Shown: positions 17,002-25,222, counted from the first letter of the stretch. The stretch is 64,000 nucleotides of DNA from JAICQM01 sp963781555 (GCA_963781555.1 CAWAGB010000006.1:310001-374000), one strand, 5' to 3'. Program-made: numbers and translations. Notes: a model not told the origin generated them from the letters alone.

Positions 17002-17850
17002 ATGCTGACGATTCCGGCCCCGCGCGTCCTGCTGGACGGTCTTGCCTATGTCGAATCGCCGCGCTGGCACGACGGCCGGCTGTGGTTCGCCCACTGGGGC
17101 ACCGATGAGATCGTCGCCGTCGGACTCGACGGCGCCAGCCAGGTCGTTGCACGCGGGCCGGGCGGCCTGGGTTGGTCCATCGACTGGCTGCCGGACGGCC
17201 GCCTGCTCGTCACCGGGCCGCAGCTCATTCGCCACGAGCCCGACGGATCGGCCGTTCCGCATGCCGACCTGGCCGGTCGCAGCGATGGCTGGAACGAGAT
17301 CGTCGTCGACGGCCGCGGCAACGCCTACGTCAACGGCGGCCACTTCGCGCCGTCCGAGGACGGACGGTCGGGGATCATCGTCCTCGTCACCCCCGACGGC
17401 ACCGTGCGCCAGGTGGCGGACGGCCTCGCCTTTCCCAACGGGATGGCGGTCACGCCGGACAATCGGACCCTTGTCGTCGCGGAGTCGTGGGCCGAGCAGC
17501 TGACCGCCTACGATGTCGCGGGCGATGGGACGTTGTCCGGCCGGCGCGTCTGGGCGGCGACGCCCGGCGACCACCCGGACGGCATCAGCCTGGACGCCGA
17601 TGGTGCCGTCTGGTACGCCGATGTGGGCAACGCCCACTGCCGGCGCGTCAGCGAGGGCGGCGATATCCTCGCCACCGTCGACACGGGTCGCGGGGCCTTC
17701 GCGTGCCTGCTCGGCGGGCCGGACGGGCGGACGCTGTTCATCCTGGCCGCCGAGTGGCGGGGTTTCGAAGGGGTCGAGGCGGCGATCGCCGAGCGGACCG
17801 GTCAGGTCCTGGTCGCCGGCGCCCCGGCGCCCCACGTCGGCTGGCCGTAG
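17002..17850 (+). CDS. SMP-30/gluconolactonase-like beta-propeller
   Basis: 282 residues. Propeller signature elements: YVESPRWHDGRLWFAHW at the start with the metal-ligand glutamate E18, SDGWNEIVVDGRGNAYV with the metal-binding asparagine, FPNGMAVTPDNRTLVVAES and HPDGISLDADGAVWYAD with the catalytic aspartate. The family opens sugar or other lactones with a divalent metal. ATG 17002 is divergent from the hydrolase at 16902. Its 3' end lies 7 bp from the convergent hydrolase at 17858. Confidence 0.86.
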   Translation: MLTIPAPRVLLDGLAYVESPRWHDGRLWFAHWGTDEIVAVGLDGASQVVARGPGGLGWSIDWLPDGRLLVTGPQLIRHEPDGSAVPHADLAGRSDGWNEIVVDGRGNAYVNGGHFAPSEDGRSGIIVLVTPDGTVRQVADGLAFPNGMAVTPDNRTLVVAESWAEQLTAYDVAGDGTLSGRRVWAATPGDHPDGISLDADGAVWYADVGNAHCRRVSEGGDILATVDTGRGAFACLLGGPDGRTLFILAAEWRGFEGVEAAIAERTGQVLVAGAPAPHVGWP

Positions 17851-17857
17851 CTCAGCC

Positions 17858-18730
17858 TCACCTCGAGGCGGCGAGCACGTCGCGCAGCCTGGCGGCGAAC
17901 GCGTCGGGGTCACCGGTCTGGCCGTACTCGCCGCCAAGGAATCCGCCGTGGTCACTCGGGAAGGTGACCGCCTCCTGCCCGAGGCGCTCGGCGATTGCCT
18001 TGGCCGCTCGGCTGGTCATGGTGTCCTCGGACTCGGCACCCACGGCCAGGACGACACGGGTCGGCGTGGCGCGCAGCGCGTCGAAGTCGTGCTCGTAGCT
18101 GGTGCTGGTGATGAGGTTCTGCGCCAGCAGCGCATCGGTACGGGAACCGTCGTCACCTGCCGGCATGCCGAACATCGACGGGTCGGGCCCGGGCTGGCGC
18201 GCGAACTCGTCGGTGTAGGTCCCCCGGTGACTGACCAGGGTGATGAAGTGGGCCATGCCCGCCCCGAATCCGGAGTGCTGGTAGGAGTCGCGCACCGCGC
18301 GGCAGGCTGCCAGCACCGCCTCCCGATCCGGCAGCACGCTGGCCGACGGCGGTTCGTGCGCGACCAGCGTCCGAACGTCGTCCGGATGACGGGCCACCAG
18401 CGCCAGCGCGTTGATCGCACCGCCGCTGCTGGCGAACACATCGACCGGCCCGCCGAGCTCACCAATGATGCGGTGCAGGTCGTCCGCATGCTGATCCGGC
18501 GTCGACTCGGTGGTCGGGTCGTCCTTCGCGCTGCGCTCGACGCCACGCGGGTCGTAGGTGACGACCGTGCGATCGGGGAAGTGGCTGGCCAGGGTGACAA
18601 AGCCGCCGGCGCCCATCGGTGAGGCGATCATCAGCAGCGGAATGTCGTCGCCGTTGCCCTCGCGGACGTCGTACGTGAGGGTGGCTCCAGGAACCGCCAG
18701 GGTGCGCGTGGTGGGCTGGGTCAGGGTCAT
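17858..18730 (-). CDS. Alpha/beta-fold hydrolase
   Basis: 290 residues from ATG 18730, which has GGAG 9 nt upstream. YDPRGVERS marks the strand-4 loop and VFASSGGAINALAL is the nucleophile elbow with Ser102; the first position of the elbow is Ala instead of Gly, as in a subgroup often found near ArsR/SRPBCC genes. The C-terminal histidine is in FPSDHGGFLGG. It follows the ArsR and SRPBCC genes on the same strand by 68 bp, so it may belong to that regulated unit. Confidence 0.84.
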   Translation of the reverse strand: MTLTQPTTRTLAVPGATLTYDVREGNGDDIPLLMIASPMGAGGFVTLASHFPDRTVVTYDPRGVERSAKDDPTTESTPDQHADDLHRIIGELGGPVDVFASSGGAINALALVARHPDDVRTLVAHEPPSASVLPDREAVLAACRAVRDSYQHSGFGAGMAHFITLVSHRGTYTDEFARQPGPDPSMFGMPAGDDGSRTDALLAQNLITSTSYEHDFDALRATPTRVVLAVGAESEDTMTSRAAKAIAERLGQEAVTFPSDHGGFLGGEYGQTGDPDAFAARLRDVLAASR

Positions 18731-18798
18731 CGGTCGGATCTCCGGTTGGTGCGGTGGCGTGTGGTGGTAGGACATGACCAGGCGGTCGGGCTCATCGG

Positions 18799-19309
18799 TC
18801 AGGAGCCCGTGGCGACCGGGTCCTCGGCGAGGATCGCGTCGATCTGGCCGACCGCCTCGGTGATGCCCGGCTCCATGCCCATCGCCAGCAGCTGCTCCAT
18901 GGCCTCGGTGCTCGCGAAGACGCTGAGGATCTCCATCCGCGTGCGTCGATCCGTCGACCGCCTCGATCCGGACGCGGCTCTCCGTGGACGGAAACTCGGT
19001 GTTCGGGCTGCCGTCGGCGTTGGAGAAGCCATCTCGGAAGATGAGCCGACGCGGGGGCTCGGCCTCGAGGACGTCCCAGAAGCCCTTGGGCTGGTCGCCC
19101 TCCGGGCCGGTCATGTGGTACTCCACCCGTGCGCCAGGCCGCAGGTCATGCGAGGTGACCGTGGCGGGGTAGGTGGGCGGTCCCCACCAGCGCTCGAGCT
19201 GGCGCGGATCGGCCCACAGCTGCCAGACGCGATCCGGGGTGGCTGCGAACTCGGCGGTCAGGGTCATGGTCTTCGCCTCAGGGTCCTTGCGGACGGCGGT
19301 GACGGTCAC
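18799..19309 (-). CDS. SRPBCC (AHSA1-like) domain protein, one frameshift
   Basis: About 170 residues. The N-terminal part MTLTAEFAATPDRVWQLWAD, then WWGPPTYPATV, and PRRLIFRDGF are standard for the AHSA1/START-like ligand-binding fold. Near 18945 the frame must change so that SRVRIEAVDGSTRMEILSVF runs on into the amphipathic C-terminal helix EAMEQLLAMGMEPGITEAVG. The GTG start overlaps the ArsR stop by GTGA. ArsR plus AHSA1 pairs are common; the SRPBCC protein is taken to bind a small hydrophobic ligand. Confidence 0.83.
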
Positions 19310-19653
19310 TCGGAGGTCTCCTTCGTCTCGGTGGTCTCGGCCAGCAGCTCGGTCATGCGCTCGACGCGGCCGCGCCACAGCTCCTCGTACTGGTCCAGCA
19401 GGCGACGCGCCGTGCGCAGCCCCTCGATGTTGGTGCGGACGACCTTGCGTCGCCCGATGCGTGCCTTGGTCACCAGGCCGGCTCGCTCCAGGATCGCGAC
19501 GTGCTTCTGCACGGCGGCGAAGCTCATCGAATAGTGGCTCGCCAGCTCGGCAACACCCTCCTCGCCGGTCAACGCGCGGCGCACGATGTCGCGGCGGGTG
19601 GGGTCGGCCAGGGCCCCGAACGATCGGTCGAAGTCGGGCGGCAGGATCTGCAT
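19306..19653 (-). CDS. ArsR-family transcriptional regulator
   Basis: 115 residues, one winged helix-turn-helix: FGALADPTRRDIVRRAL, then VAELASHYSMSFAAVQKHVA and AGLVTKARIGRRKVVR for the wing. No CxC metal site, so it is the SdpR/AHSA1-linked type that is not metal-responsive. ATG 19653 was chosen because TATGGT ends 7 nt upstream. It sits under a perfect palindrome at 19657-19674 that overlaps its own -10 element, so it probably represses itself and the coupled SRPBCC gene. Confidence 0.88.
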   Translation of the reverse strand: MQILPPDFDRSFGALADPTRRDIVRRALTGEEGVAELASHYSMSFAAVQKHVAILERAGLVTKARIGRRKVVRTNIEGLRTARRLLDQYEELWRGRVERMTELLAETTETKETSE

Positions 19654-19656
19654 ATG

Positions 19657-19674
19657 TACAACCATAAGGTTGTA
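19657..19674. promoter_or_regulatory. Probable ArsR operator overlapping the -10 element
   Basis: TACAACC-ATAA-GGTTGTA, a perfect 7-bp inverted repeat with a 4-bp spacer, strikingly AT-rich against its surroundings. The minus-strand -10 hexamer TATGGT (19661-19666) lies inside it, 7 nt from ATG 19653. A bound ArsR dimer would block polymerase. Confidence 0.72.
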
Positions 19675-19779
19675 TGTGGGGCCTGTCAAGCGCGTGGGGT
19701 GAGGCACCGCAGCCGGGCGTTGCGCGCGCGCGGACAGGCATCGGACAATGGGGCCTTCGAAATCCCCGGAGGAGGCGAG

Positions 19780-19809
19780 ATGACCCACACGCCAAATCCG
19801 TCCGAGTGA
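19780..19809 (+). CDS. Nine-codon leader ORF coupled to the winged-helix gene
   Basis: MTHTPNPSE, with an excellent GGAGGAGG 4 nt upstream (19768-19775). Its stop TGA overlaps the GTG start of the next gene in GTGA at 19806-19809. It may be a real leader peptide that loads ribosomes for the next gene, or the true N-terminus of that gene displaced by an indel. Confidence 0.4.
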   Translation: MTHTPNPSE

Positions 19810-20840
19810 CTGCGGCCGGCGGACGTGCGCTGGAGCTCCGGCGCGAGCAGATCCTCGCCTACCGGCGCCATGCCCAATCGCTCGACTCGCGACTCCCGTG
19901 GAGTGCCGCCTCCCTCCGACGCGCCGCGTCTGCCGGTTTGCAGGACAGCATGCCGCGTGCGGCGCTGCTTTCCATCCATGCCAGGCTGCGGGGCACAACG
20001 GACACCGCCCTCGATGACCCGGGGCTTGTGCAGGTATGGGGCCCGCGCTACAGCGCCTATGTCGTCGCGGCGGGCGACCACGCGCCCTTCACTCTTGGCC
20101 GGCTCCCGGACGACGAGCGCGGCAGGCGGCGCGCCGAGGACATGGCGGAGAAGCTCCACGCCTTCCTGGACGGGCGCGTGCTCACCATGCGTGAGATTGA
20201 CCGCGGGCTGGGCGTCGGCAACGGCATGCGCTACGCCACCACCACCGGCACCCTCAACATCCGCTGGGAGGGCGCCCGCGCGCCCACCGTGTGGTCCGTG
20301 CCGCGCCCTTCGATCGAGCCACTCGAGTCGAGGATGGAGCTGGCGCGACGGTACCTTCACGCATTCGGTCCGACCAATGCCGATGCGTTCGCCGGTTGGG
20401 CCGGCGTATCCGCCCGCGCGGCGCGCGCCGCATTCGAGGCGCTGGTCCCCGAGCTCGCGCCCGCAACCACCCCGATTGGTGATCGATGGATCCTGGCCGC
20501 GGATGAGAAGCCGCTCCGGGCGCCCGCTGGGCCGGACGCGCCCGCACGGCTGCTGCCGAGCGGCGACACGTACTTCCTCCTGTGGGGCGACGACCGCGAG
20601 CTGCTTATCCCCGCCGCGGCGCAGCGAAAGCGGCTCTGGACCTCTCGCGTGTGGCCGGGGGCCGTCCTGGTCGATGGCGAGATCGTCGGGACGTGGCGGC
20701 GGGCCAAGGCGCTGGTCGAGATCGAGTCGTGGCGCCGGCTGACCCGGGCCGAGCAGCGCGCGATCGAGGAGGAGGCGTCGTCACTGCCGCTCCCCGGGCT
20801 GTCGGTCGGCGACATGGTCGTACGCCTGAGCGCGGCATGA
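19806..20840 (+). CDS. Winged-helix DNA-binding domain protein (HTH_42/YcaQ-like)
   Basis: 344 residues from GTG 19806. The start LELRREQILAYRRHAQSL is the standard N-terminus of the HTH_42 family, followed by LRRAASAGLQDSMPRAAL, VWGPRYSAYVVAAGDH and the C-terminal WTSRVWPGAVLVDGEIVGTW, RRLTRAEQRAIEEEA. E. coli YcaQ and streptomycete AlkX/HldA relatives unhook DNA crosslinks, but many family members are only annotated as winged-helix proteins; the catalytic QxQ motif of the glycosylases is not visible (RGPRYSA-type VWGPRYSA instead), so I give no enzymatic call. The GTG overlaps the stop of a nine-codon leader ORF. Confidence 0.8.
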   Translation: MTAAGGRALELRREQILAYRRHAQSLDSRLPWSAASLRRAASAGLQDSMPRAALLSIHARLRGTTDTALDDPGLVQVWGPRYSAYVVAAGDHAPFTLGRLPDDERGRRRAEDMAEKLHAFLDGRVLTMREIDRGLGVGNGMRYATTTGTLNIRWEGARAPTVWSVPRPSIEPLESRMELARRYLHAFGPTNADAFAGWAGVSARAARAAFEALVPELAPATTPIGDRWILAADEKPLRAPAGPDAPARLLPSGDTYFLLWGDDRELLIPAAAQRKRLWTSRVWPGAVLVDGEIVGTWRRAKALVEIESWRRLTRAEQRAIEEEASSLPLPGLSVGDMVVRLSAA

Positions 20841-20860
20841 AGGCCGCAGCCCCAATCGCG

Positions 20861-20866
20861 TAGCGT
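20861..20866 (+). promoter_or_regulatory. -10 element of leaderless AraC gene
   Basis: TAGCGT ends 6 nt before ATG 20873. Confidence 0.55.
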
Positions 20867-20872
20867 TGCGCC

Positions 20873-21325
20873 ATGAGCCAGGAAGTCGAGGAGTCCAATC
20901 GGCGCCTCCTGCGGGCCAGGGATGCCATGGACCGCGCCTATGCGGAACCACTCGACGTGCGCGCCGTGGCCGCGGTAGCTCACGTCTCCGAGGCGCACTT
21001 CATTCGGACCTTCCGTGCCGCGTTCGGCGAGACCCCGCATCGGTACCTTCAGCGCCGCCGCGTGGAGCGATCGATGTTCCTGCTGCGGGAGACGGACCGC
21101 AGCGTCACCGATATCTGTCTCGATGTGGGCTTCAGCAGCCTGGGAACGTTCAGCCGCCTCTTCAAGGAGATCGTTGGCGAGACGCCGTCGCGCTACCGGG
21201 CGGGCAACGGTCCCATCGTGACGCCACACTGCGTCCAGCTGGCCGCGATGCGACCGCGCATGTCGTTCGGCGAGTTGCTGCGATCGAGCAGTTCCGGAGA
21301 AGCCACCGCCGCAGCGCCTCGCTAG
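20873..21325 (+). CDS. AraC-family transcriptional regulator
   Basis: 150 residues, essentially only the DNA-binding domain: first helix-turn-helix DVRAVAAVAHVSEAHFIRTF, then GETPHRYLQRRRVERSMFLL and the second helix-turn-helix VTDICLDVGFSSLGTFSRLF with the family signature ending GETPSRYR. No sensor domain, so control must come from a partner or from expression level. The VOC gene starts 36 bp downstream on the same strand and is the likely target. Confidence 0.88.
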   Translation: MSQEVEESNRRLLRARDAMDRAYAEPLDVRAVAAVAHVSEAHFIRTFRAAFGETPHRYLQRRRVERSMFLLRETDRSVTDICLDVGFSSLGTFSRLFKEIVGETPSRYRAGNGPIVTPHCVQLAAMRPRMSFGELLRSSSSGEATAAAPR

Positions 21326-21361
21326 GCTCAGGCGTACGCGAACCACGCAGGAGACCTCCCG

Positions 21362-21778
21362 ATGATCACCAGGTTGAACGTCGCTTCGATCTACGTCCTC
21401 GACAAGGACGAGGCGCTCGACTTCTACGTCAACAAGCTCGGCCTCGAGAAGGGCAACGACGTCCGCCAGGGCGACTACCGCTGGCTGACGGTCCGCGTTC
21501 CCGGCGAGCAGGGCACCGAGATCTCACTCGAGCAGCCCGGCCCGCCACTCCATGACGATGCTACCGCGGCGCAGATCCGGGAGCTCATCACCAAGGGCGC
21601 CATGAACGGCCTGGTCTTCATCACCGATGACGCCCGCGGCCTGTTCGAGACACTGAAGTCGCGTGGCGTCACGGACTTCACCCAGGAGCCCACCGACCAC
21701 TTCTACGGCACCGACATGGGCATCCGCGACCCATTCGGCAACGCCATCCGGATTCTCCAGCAGGGCAAGGTGAAGTAG
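21362..21778 (+). CDS. VOC-superfamily (glyoxalase-like) protein
   Basis: 138 residues. Starts NVASIYVLDKDEALDFYVNK and ends GIRDPFGNAIRILQQ. AGGAG lies 8 nt before ATG, so this gene uses a ribosome site. AraC-only regulators followed by a VOC gene are a frequent pairing, which suggests a detoxification or resistance function switched by the AraC protein; no substrate can be named. Confidence 0.87.
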   Translation: MITRLNVASIYVLDKDEALDFYVNKLGLEKGNDVRQGDYRWLTVRVPGEQGTEISLEQPGPPLHDDATAAQIRELITKGAMNGLVFITDDARGLFETLKSRGVTDFTQEPTDHFYGTDMGIRDPFGNAIRILQQGKVK

Positions 21779-21837
21779 GAGACCAACGTCTGACCGATGC
21801 GTCCGCGCGCGGATCGACGCCGGCGATCCTGACGGCG

Positions 21838-21843
21838 TACGAT
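21838..21843 (+). promoter_or_regulatory. -10 element of the 60-residue hypothetical gene
   Basis: TACGAT ends 6 nt before ATG 21850. Confidence 0.45.
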
Positions 21844-21849
21844 CCGTCG

Positions 21850-22032
21850 ATGGAGGAGCAGCGCCCCACTGACGCGGGCACCCGTGAGCTGCTTAGGAGG
21901 ATCGAGCGCACGCGATTGCGTGCCCTCGTCTACGAGCTCCGAGATGGTCGTTGGCTGGCCGTGTGGTCGCAAGCGACACGCATCCCCCCATGTGAATCTC
22001 GGAGTGGCCGGCTCGAGCGTCACCTCCCCTAG
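21850..22032 (+). CDS. Short hypothetical protein
   Basis: 60 residues, basic (MEEQRPTDAGTRELLRRIER, then LRALVYELRDGRWLAVWSQA), no recognisable domain. Two things argue that it is real: TACGAT stands at the leaderless distance from its ATG, and its stop interlocks with the stop of the convergent DUF1801 gene in CTAG, as in two other convergent pairs of this window. Confidence 0.5.
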   Translation: MEEQRPTDAGTRELLRRIERTRLRALVYELRDGRWLAVWSQATRIPPCESRSGRLERHLP

Positions 22033-22487
22033 CTGACGGCCCTCTTGACGAGGGCCACGATCGCCCGCTCGTCGGCGTCGGTGAGCTCCGTCAGCGCCCA
22101 CGAGGTCGGCCACATCGAGCCGTCGTCGAGGTTGGCGACGTCGTTGAAACCAAGGGTCGAGTAGCGCGCCTTGAACTTCGACGCGGGCTGGAAGAAGCAG
22201 ACGACCTTTCCGTCCTTGGCGTAGGCCGGCATGCCGTACCAGGTGCGCACCTCGAGGTCGGGCGCATTGGCCTTCATGACCGCGTGGATCCGCTCGGCCA
22301 TCACTCGGTCCTCCGGCGGCATGTCGGCGATCTTGGCGAGGACGTCCGCCTCGCCCTCCTCGGCTGCCGCCCCGCGCTTGGCGGCGGCCTTCAGCTCCTT
22401 CGCGTGCTCCTTCATGGCAGCACGCTCTTCCTTGGTCCAGCCCTCCGCCGGCGTCTCGCGCCCGGTGGACTTCTTCGTGTCGGTCAT
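22029..22487 (-). CDS. DUF1801 domain protein
   Basis: 152 residues. The N-terminus is charged and lysine-rich (WTKEERAAMKEHAKELKAAA); the DUF1801 core is in the second half, with WYGMPAYAKDGKVVCFFQPA and KFKARYSTLGFND. The related YdhG/Fra fold is frataxin-like, but iron binding is not evident. ATG 22487 is used because AAGGA stands 7 nt upstream; a start at 22526 would be before that site. Confidence 0.83.
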   Translation of the reverse strand: MTDTKKSTGRETPAEGWTKEERAAMKEHAKELKAAAKRGAAAEEGEADVLAKIADMPPEDRVMAERIHAVMKANAPDLEVRTWYGMPAYAKDGKVVCFFQPASKFKARYSTLGFNDVANLDDGSMWPTSWALTELTDADERAIVALVKRAVS

Positions 22488-22596
22488 GGGATGTTCCTTC
22501 CGTGGCGGCGTGGTTGCGATGAGCATGATGGTAGGGAGCCGCCGTGACGAATGCTTCTCCGATCCTGCTCGGGAGCGCGTGCCATTGGGGGATGGC

Positions 22597-23295
22597 TCAG
22601 TCAGCGGTGACCAGGCTCCGCATCGCCAGCGCTGCTCCGAAGTAGCGAGCCTCTGGGTCGACGACGACCGTCGTCGAATGGTTGCCGTTCTGCGTCAGCG
22701 CATCCCGCGCCAGCTGCTCGAAGGTGATCTTCCGCGGTCCGCCAACGTTGCGTATGCCGTTCAGCGGTTTCGCCGCCGCCGTCATCGCGACCGCCGCAGC
22801 CACCTCATCCGCCCGTATGGGCTGGATCAGCGCATCGGGGACGCGCACCTCGGGGCCGACGGTCATCGACTCGACGATCGCGCCCGTGAACTCGGCGAAC
22901 TGGGTGGCTCGCACGATCGAGTAGGGAAGGCCCGAGCCGCTGATGATCCGCTCCTGGGCGACCTTGGCGCGCATGTAGCCGCTGTCCGGCAGCCCATCCA
23001 CGCCGACAATCGACAGCGCCACGTAGTGGCCCACTCCCGCGGCCCGTGCGGCATCGACGAGGTTGGTGGCCGAGGTGGTGAAGAAGTCCAGGACCGCATT
23101 GGCCTCGAACGAGGGCGAGTTGGTGACGTCGACGAGCGCCTGGGAACCGGCCAGTGCATCCGCCAATCCGGCCCCACTGAGCACGTCCACGCCCGACGAG
23201 CGAGAGGTGGCGACGACGTCATGCCCGTCCGCCTGCAGCAGCGCGACGACCTTGGTACCGATGAGGCCGCTCGCCCCGATCACGGTGATCTTCAT
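22597..23295 (-). CDS. NmrA-like/SDR NAD(P)-binding protein
   Basis: 232 residues. The nucleotide motif GASGLIGTK (8-16) begins the Rossmann fold; ALSIVGVDGLPDSGYMRAKV has the Y-x3-K pair of extended short-chain dehydrogenases, here with the tyrosine in SGYMRAK; the C-terminus LNGIRNVGGPRKITFEQL is usual for the NmrA-like group. These proteins sense or use NAD(P)H; substrate unknown. TATCGT 6 nt before ATG 23295 fixes the start. Confidence 0.85.
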   Translation of the reverse strand: MKITVIGASGLIGTKVVALLQADGHDVVATSRSSGVDVLSGAGLADALAGSQALVDVTNSPSFEANAVLDFFTTSATNLVDAARAAGVGHYVALSIVGVDGLPDSGYMRAKVAQERIISGSGLPYSIVRATQFAEFTGAIVESMTVGPEVRVPDALIQPIRADEVAAAVAMTAAAKPLNGIRNVGGPRKITFEQLARDALTQNGNHSTTVVVDPEARYFGAALAMRSLVTAD

Positions 23296-23301
23296 GCTCG
23301 C

Positions 23302-23307
23302 ACGATA
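23302..23307 (-). promoter_or_regulatory. -10 element of leaderless NmrA-like gene
   Basis: Minus-strand TATCGT, 6 nt before ATG 23295. Confidence 0.58.
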
Positions 23308-23370
23308 ATCGGTCTCGATCCGGGACGCCTGTACCGATGAATTTCCGGGCACAGCGGGGTCACCACTGGC

Positions 23371-24012
23371 ATGAGCAAGGTCAGAGTTCACATCTCGTCA
23401 TCCCTGGACGGCTACGTCGCGGGGCCAAACCAGAGCATGGAGAACCCGCTGGGGGAAGGCGGCGAGGGCCTGCATGACTGGGTAATCCACCTGAAGTCGT
23501 GGCGGGAGCAGGCTGGCATGGACGGCGGGGTCGAGAACGTCAGCAGCGAGGTATTCGCCGAGGTGACCGCCAATGTCGGTGCCGAGATCATGGGTCGCGG
23601 CAAGTTCGGCCCGCCGGAGCGCGGTCCGTGGCAGGGCGATGCCTGGCAGGGCTGGTGGGGCGATCACCCGCCCTTCCACAAGCCGGTCTTCGTGGTCACC
23701 CATCACCAGCGTGCGCCGCTGGTCCTGGACGACACGACATTCACCTTCGTGACCGATGGCATCGAGGCGGCCATGGAGCGCGCCAAGGCGGCCGCCGGCG
23801 AGAAGGACGTGTACATCGGCGGCGGCGCCAGGATCATCAACGAGTACCTGGCCGCCGGTCTCGTCGACGAAGTCGAGTTGCACGTCGCCCCGCTCGTCCT
23901 GGGCGGTGGCGCCCGCCTCTTCGAAGGAGTCGGACCGGCCTTGAAGCTCGAGCTGCTCCGCGCGATCGAGGCACCGGGGGTGACGCATCTCAAGTACGGC
24001 GTCGTGAAGTGA
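23371..24012 (+). CDS. Dihydrofolate reductase/RibD C-terminal family protein
   Basis: 213 residues. VRVHISSSLDGYVAGPNQSM opens the RibD-C fold; EIMGRGKFGP is the NADPH loop and YIGGGARIINEYLAAGLVDE the late phosphate-binding stretch. These stand-alone homologs are predicted NAD(P)H reductases, not the folate enzyme. Convergent with a second family member at 24028 with 15 bp between. Confidence 0.86.
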   Translation: MSKVRVHISSSLDGYVAGPNQSMENPLGEGGEGLHDWVIHLKSWREQAGMDGGVENVSSEVFAEVTANVGAEIMGRGKFGPPERGPWQGDAWQGWWGDHPPFHKPVFVVTHHQRAPLVLDDTTFTFVTDGIEAAMERAKAAAGEKDVYIGGGARIINEYLAAGLVDEVELHVAPLVLGGGARLFEGVGPALKLELLRAIEAPGVTHLKYGVVK

Positions 24013-24027
24013 CGGCTCAGCCGGACC

Positions 24028-24612
24028 TCAGGCGGAGACGCGGTACCTGAGCAGCAGGCTTCCGCTGGGGGTGGGCGTGGCGCTGAGCAGCTCCAGCTGC
24101 CGTGCTGCATCCACCTCGGGAAACAGCCGACGACCGGGGAAGCCGAACGACGGCCCGACGACCACCTCGAGCTCGTCGACCAGGCCAGCGGCGAGCAGCG
24201 ACTGCGCCAGCTGGATGCTGCCGTGCACACCGATGTCCCCGCCGGGCCGGGCCTTCAGGTCGCTGACGAGCTCCTCGATGGGTCCGCTCACCGCTTCGGC
24301 GTTGTGCCATTCCCCGGTGAGCGGTGTCGAGGTCACGACGTACTTCTTGACCTCGTTGATGAACTCGGCAAACGGCTGGTTCTCGACCGTCGGCCAGAAT
24401 CGTGACCACTCGTCGTACATGCCACGGCCCAGCAGGACCGCGTCCTGGGAGGCGGTGATCCGCGCCTCGTTTTCGTCCATGACCGCGTCGAACTCGGGTG
24501 TCTGGTCGTGCTCCAGGCCGTGGGTGAAGTAGCGGCCCGGCTCGTCGACCGCGCCATCGAGCGACATGAGGGTGTACAGCACGATCTTGCGCACGCCGGG
24601 CTGCTGCTCCAC
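24028..24612 (-). CDS. Dihydrofolate reductase/RibD C-terminal family protein
   Basis: 194 residues. VLYTLMSLDGAVDEPGRYF, VLLGRGMYDEW and GVHGSIQLAQSLLAAGLVDE are the three family landmarks. GTG 24612 abuts the TAG of the preceding membrane-protein gene on this strand, so the two are one operon. It is only distantly like the neighbour at 23371, so this is two paralogs placed tail to tail rather than a recent tandem copy. Confidence 0.85.
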   Translation of the reverse strand: MEQQPGVRKIVLYTLMSLDGAVDEPGRYFTHGLEHDQTPEFDAVMDENEARITASQDAVLLGRGMYDEWSRFWPTVENQPFAEFINEVKKYVVTSTPLTGEWHNAEAVSGPIEELVSDLKARPGGDIGVHGSIQLAQSLLAAGLVDELEVVVGPSFGFPGRRLFPEVDAARQLELLSATPTPSGSLLLRYRVSA

Positions 24613-25128
24613 CTAGTCGACGGTTGGGGTCGGGGCGGGATTCGGGGCGGCCGCCGCCTCGACCTCGCCCCGCGCCGCATCGCGGACCGTGTTGTAGAAG
24701 ATCTGCACTGGACCGATGAGGGCCGCGACCATCAGCACCTCGAGGTAGCCGAGGCCGGCGACCATCACGTTCCCGAGCGTGATGAGCGTCAGGACAATCA
24801 GGCCCACGATCGTGATGACCCGCTCTCGCTCGCGAGGCCATGCCGGTCCGGGCCGTGCCTGCAGAAAGCCGCGGATGTACGGCAGGACCAGCAGGATCGT
24901 CCCGATTCGGATTGTCCAGGTCTGGTCGCCGGTGGCCGCGTATGCCGCCACCGTTCCAAAGCCGGCGACGGTGAGCATGAAGCCAAGGAAGACGATCGAC
25001 GTGATCCGATACGCCGCGATGGGCGAGTGCGACAGCGGCCGTCGATCCAGCGCCGAGATGAGGCCGGCGAAGCCCGCCAGCGAGACGCCGAGGCCGCCCA
25101 TCGACATGAAGAACGATTCACCAGGCAC
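24613..25128 (-). CDS. Integral membrane protein of unknown function
   Basis: 171 residues with about five membrane segments (near 8-27, 40-63, 74-90, 103-121 and 124-143) and an A/P-rich tail. No family recognised. GTG 25128 has TATCGT 6 nt upstream (25135-25140). Divergent from dnaE. Confidence 0.72.
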   Translation of the reverse strand: MPGESFFMSMGGLGVSLAGFAGLISALDRRPLSHSPIAAYRITSIVFLGFMLTVAGFGTVAAYAATGDQTWTIRIGTILLVLPYIRGFLQARPGPAWPRERERVITIVGLIVLTLITLGNVMVAGLGYLEVLMVAALIGPVQIFYNTVRDAARGEVEAAAAPNPAPTPTVD

Positions 25129-25134
25129 ACCGCC

Positions 25135-25140
25135 ACGATA
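25135..25140 (-). promoter_or_regulatory. -10 element of leaderless membrane-protein gene
   Basis: Minus-strand TATCGT, 6 nt before GTG 25128. Confidence 0.55.
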
Positions 25141-25210
25141 ATCCGTCGCGCCACCGGCGCGTCACGTCTCACCGTCGTCGATCCATCCGGTCACCGATGG
25201 CCCGGCTCGC

Positions 25211-25216
25211 TACCAT
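25211..25216 (+). promoter_or_regulatory. -10 element of leaderless dnaE
   Basis: TACCAT ends 6 nt before GTG 25223. No ribosome site is present before this essential gene. Confidence 0.58.
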
Positions 25217-25222
25217 TCCCCG

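Noticed and set aside
17858..19795. A 645-residue fusion of ArsR, SRPBCC and hydrolase parts
   Set aside because: The frame passes through three genes only because of the SRPBCC frameshift; the individual starts are supported by GTGA overlap and the hydrolase ribosome site.
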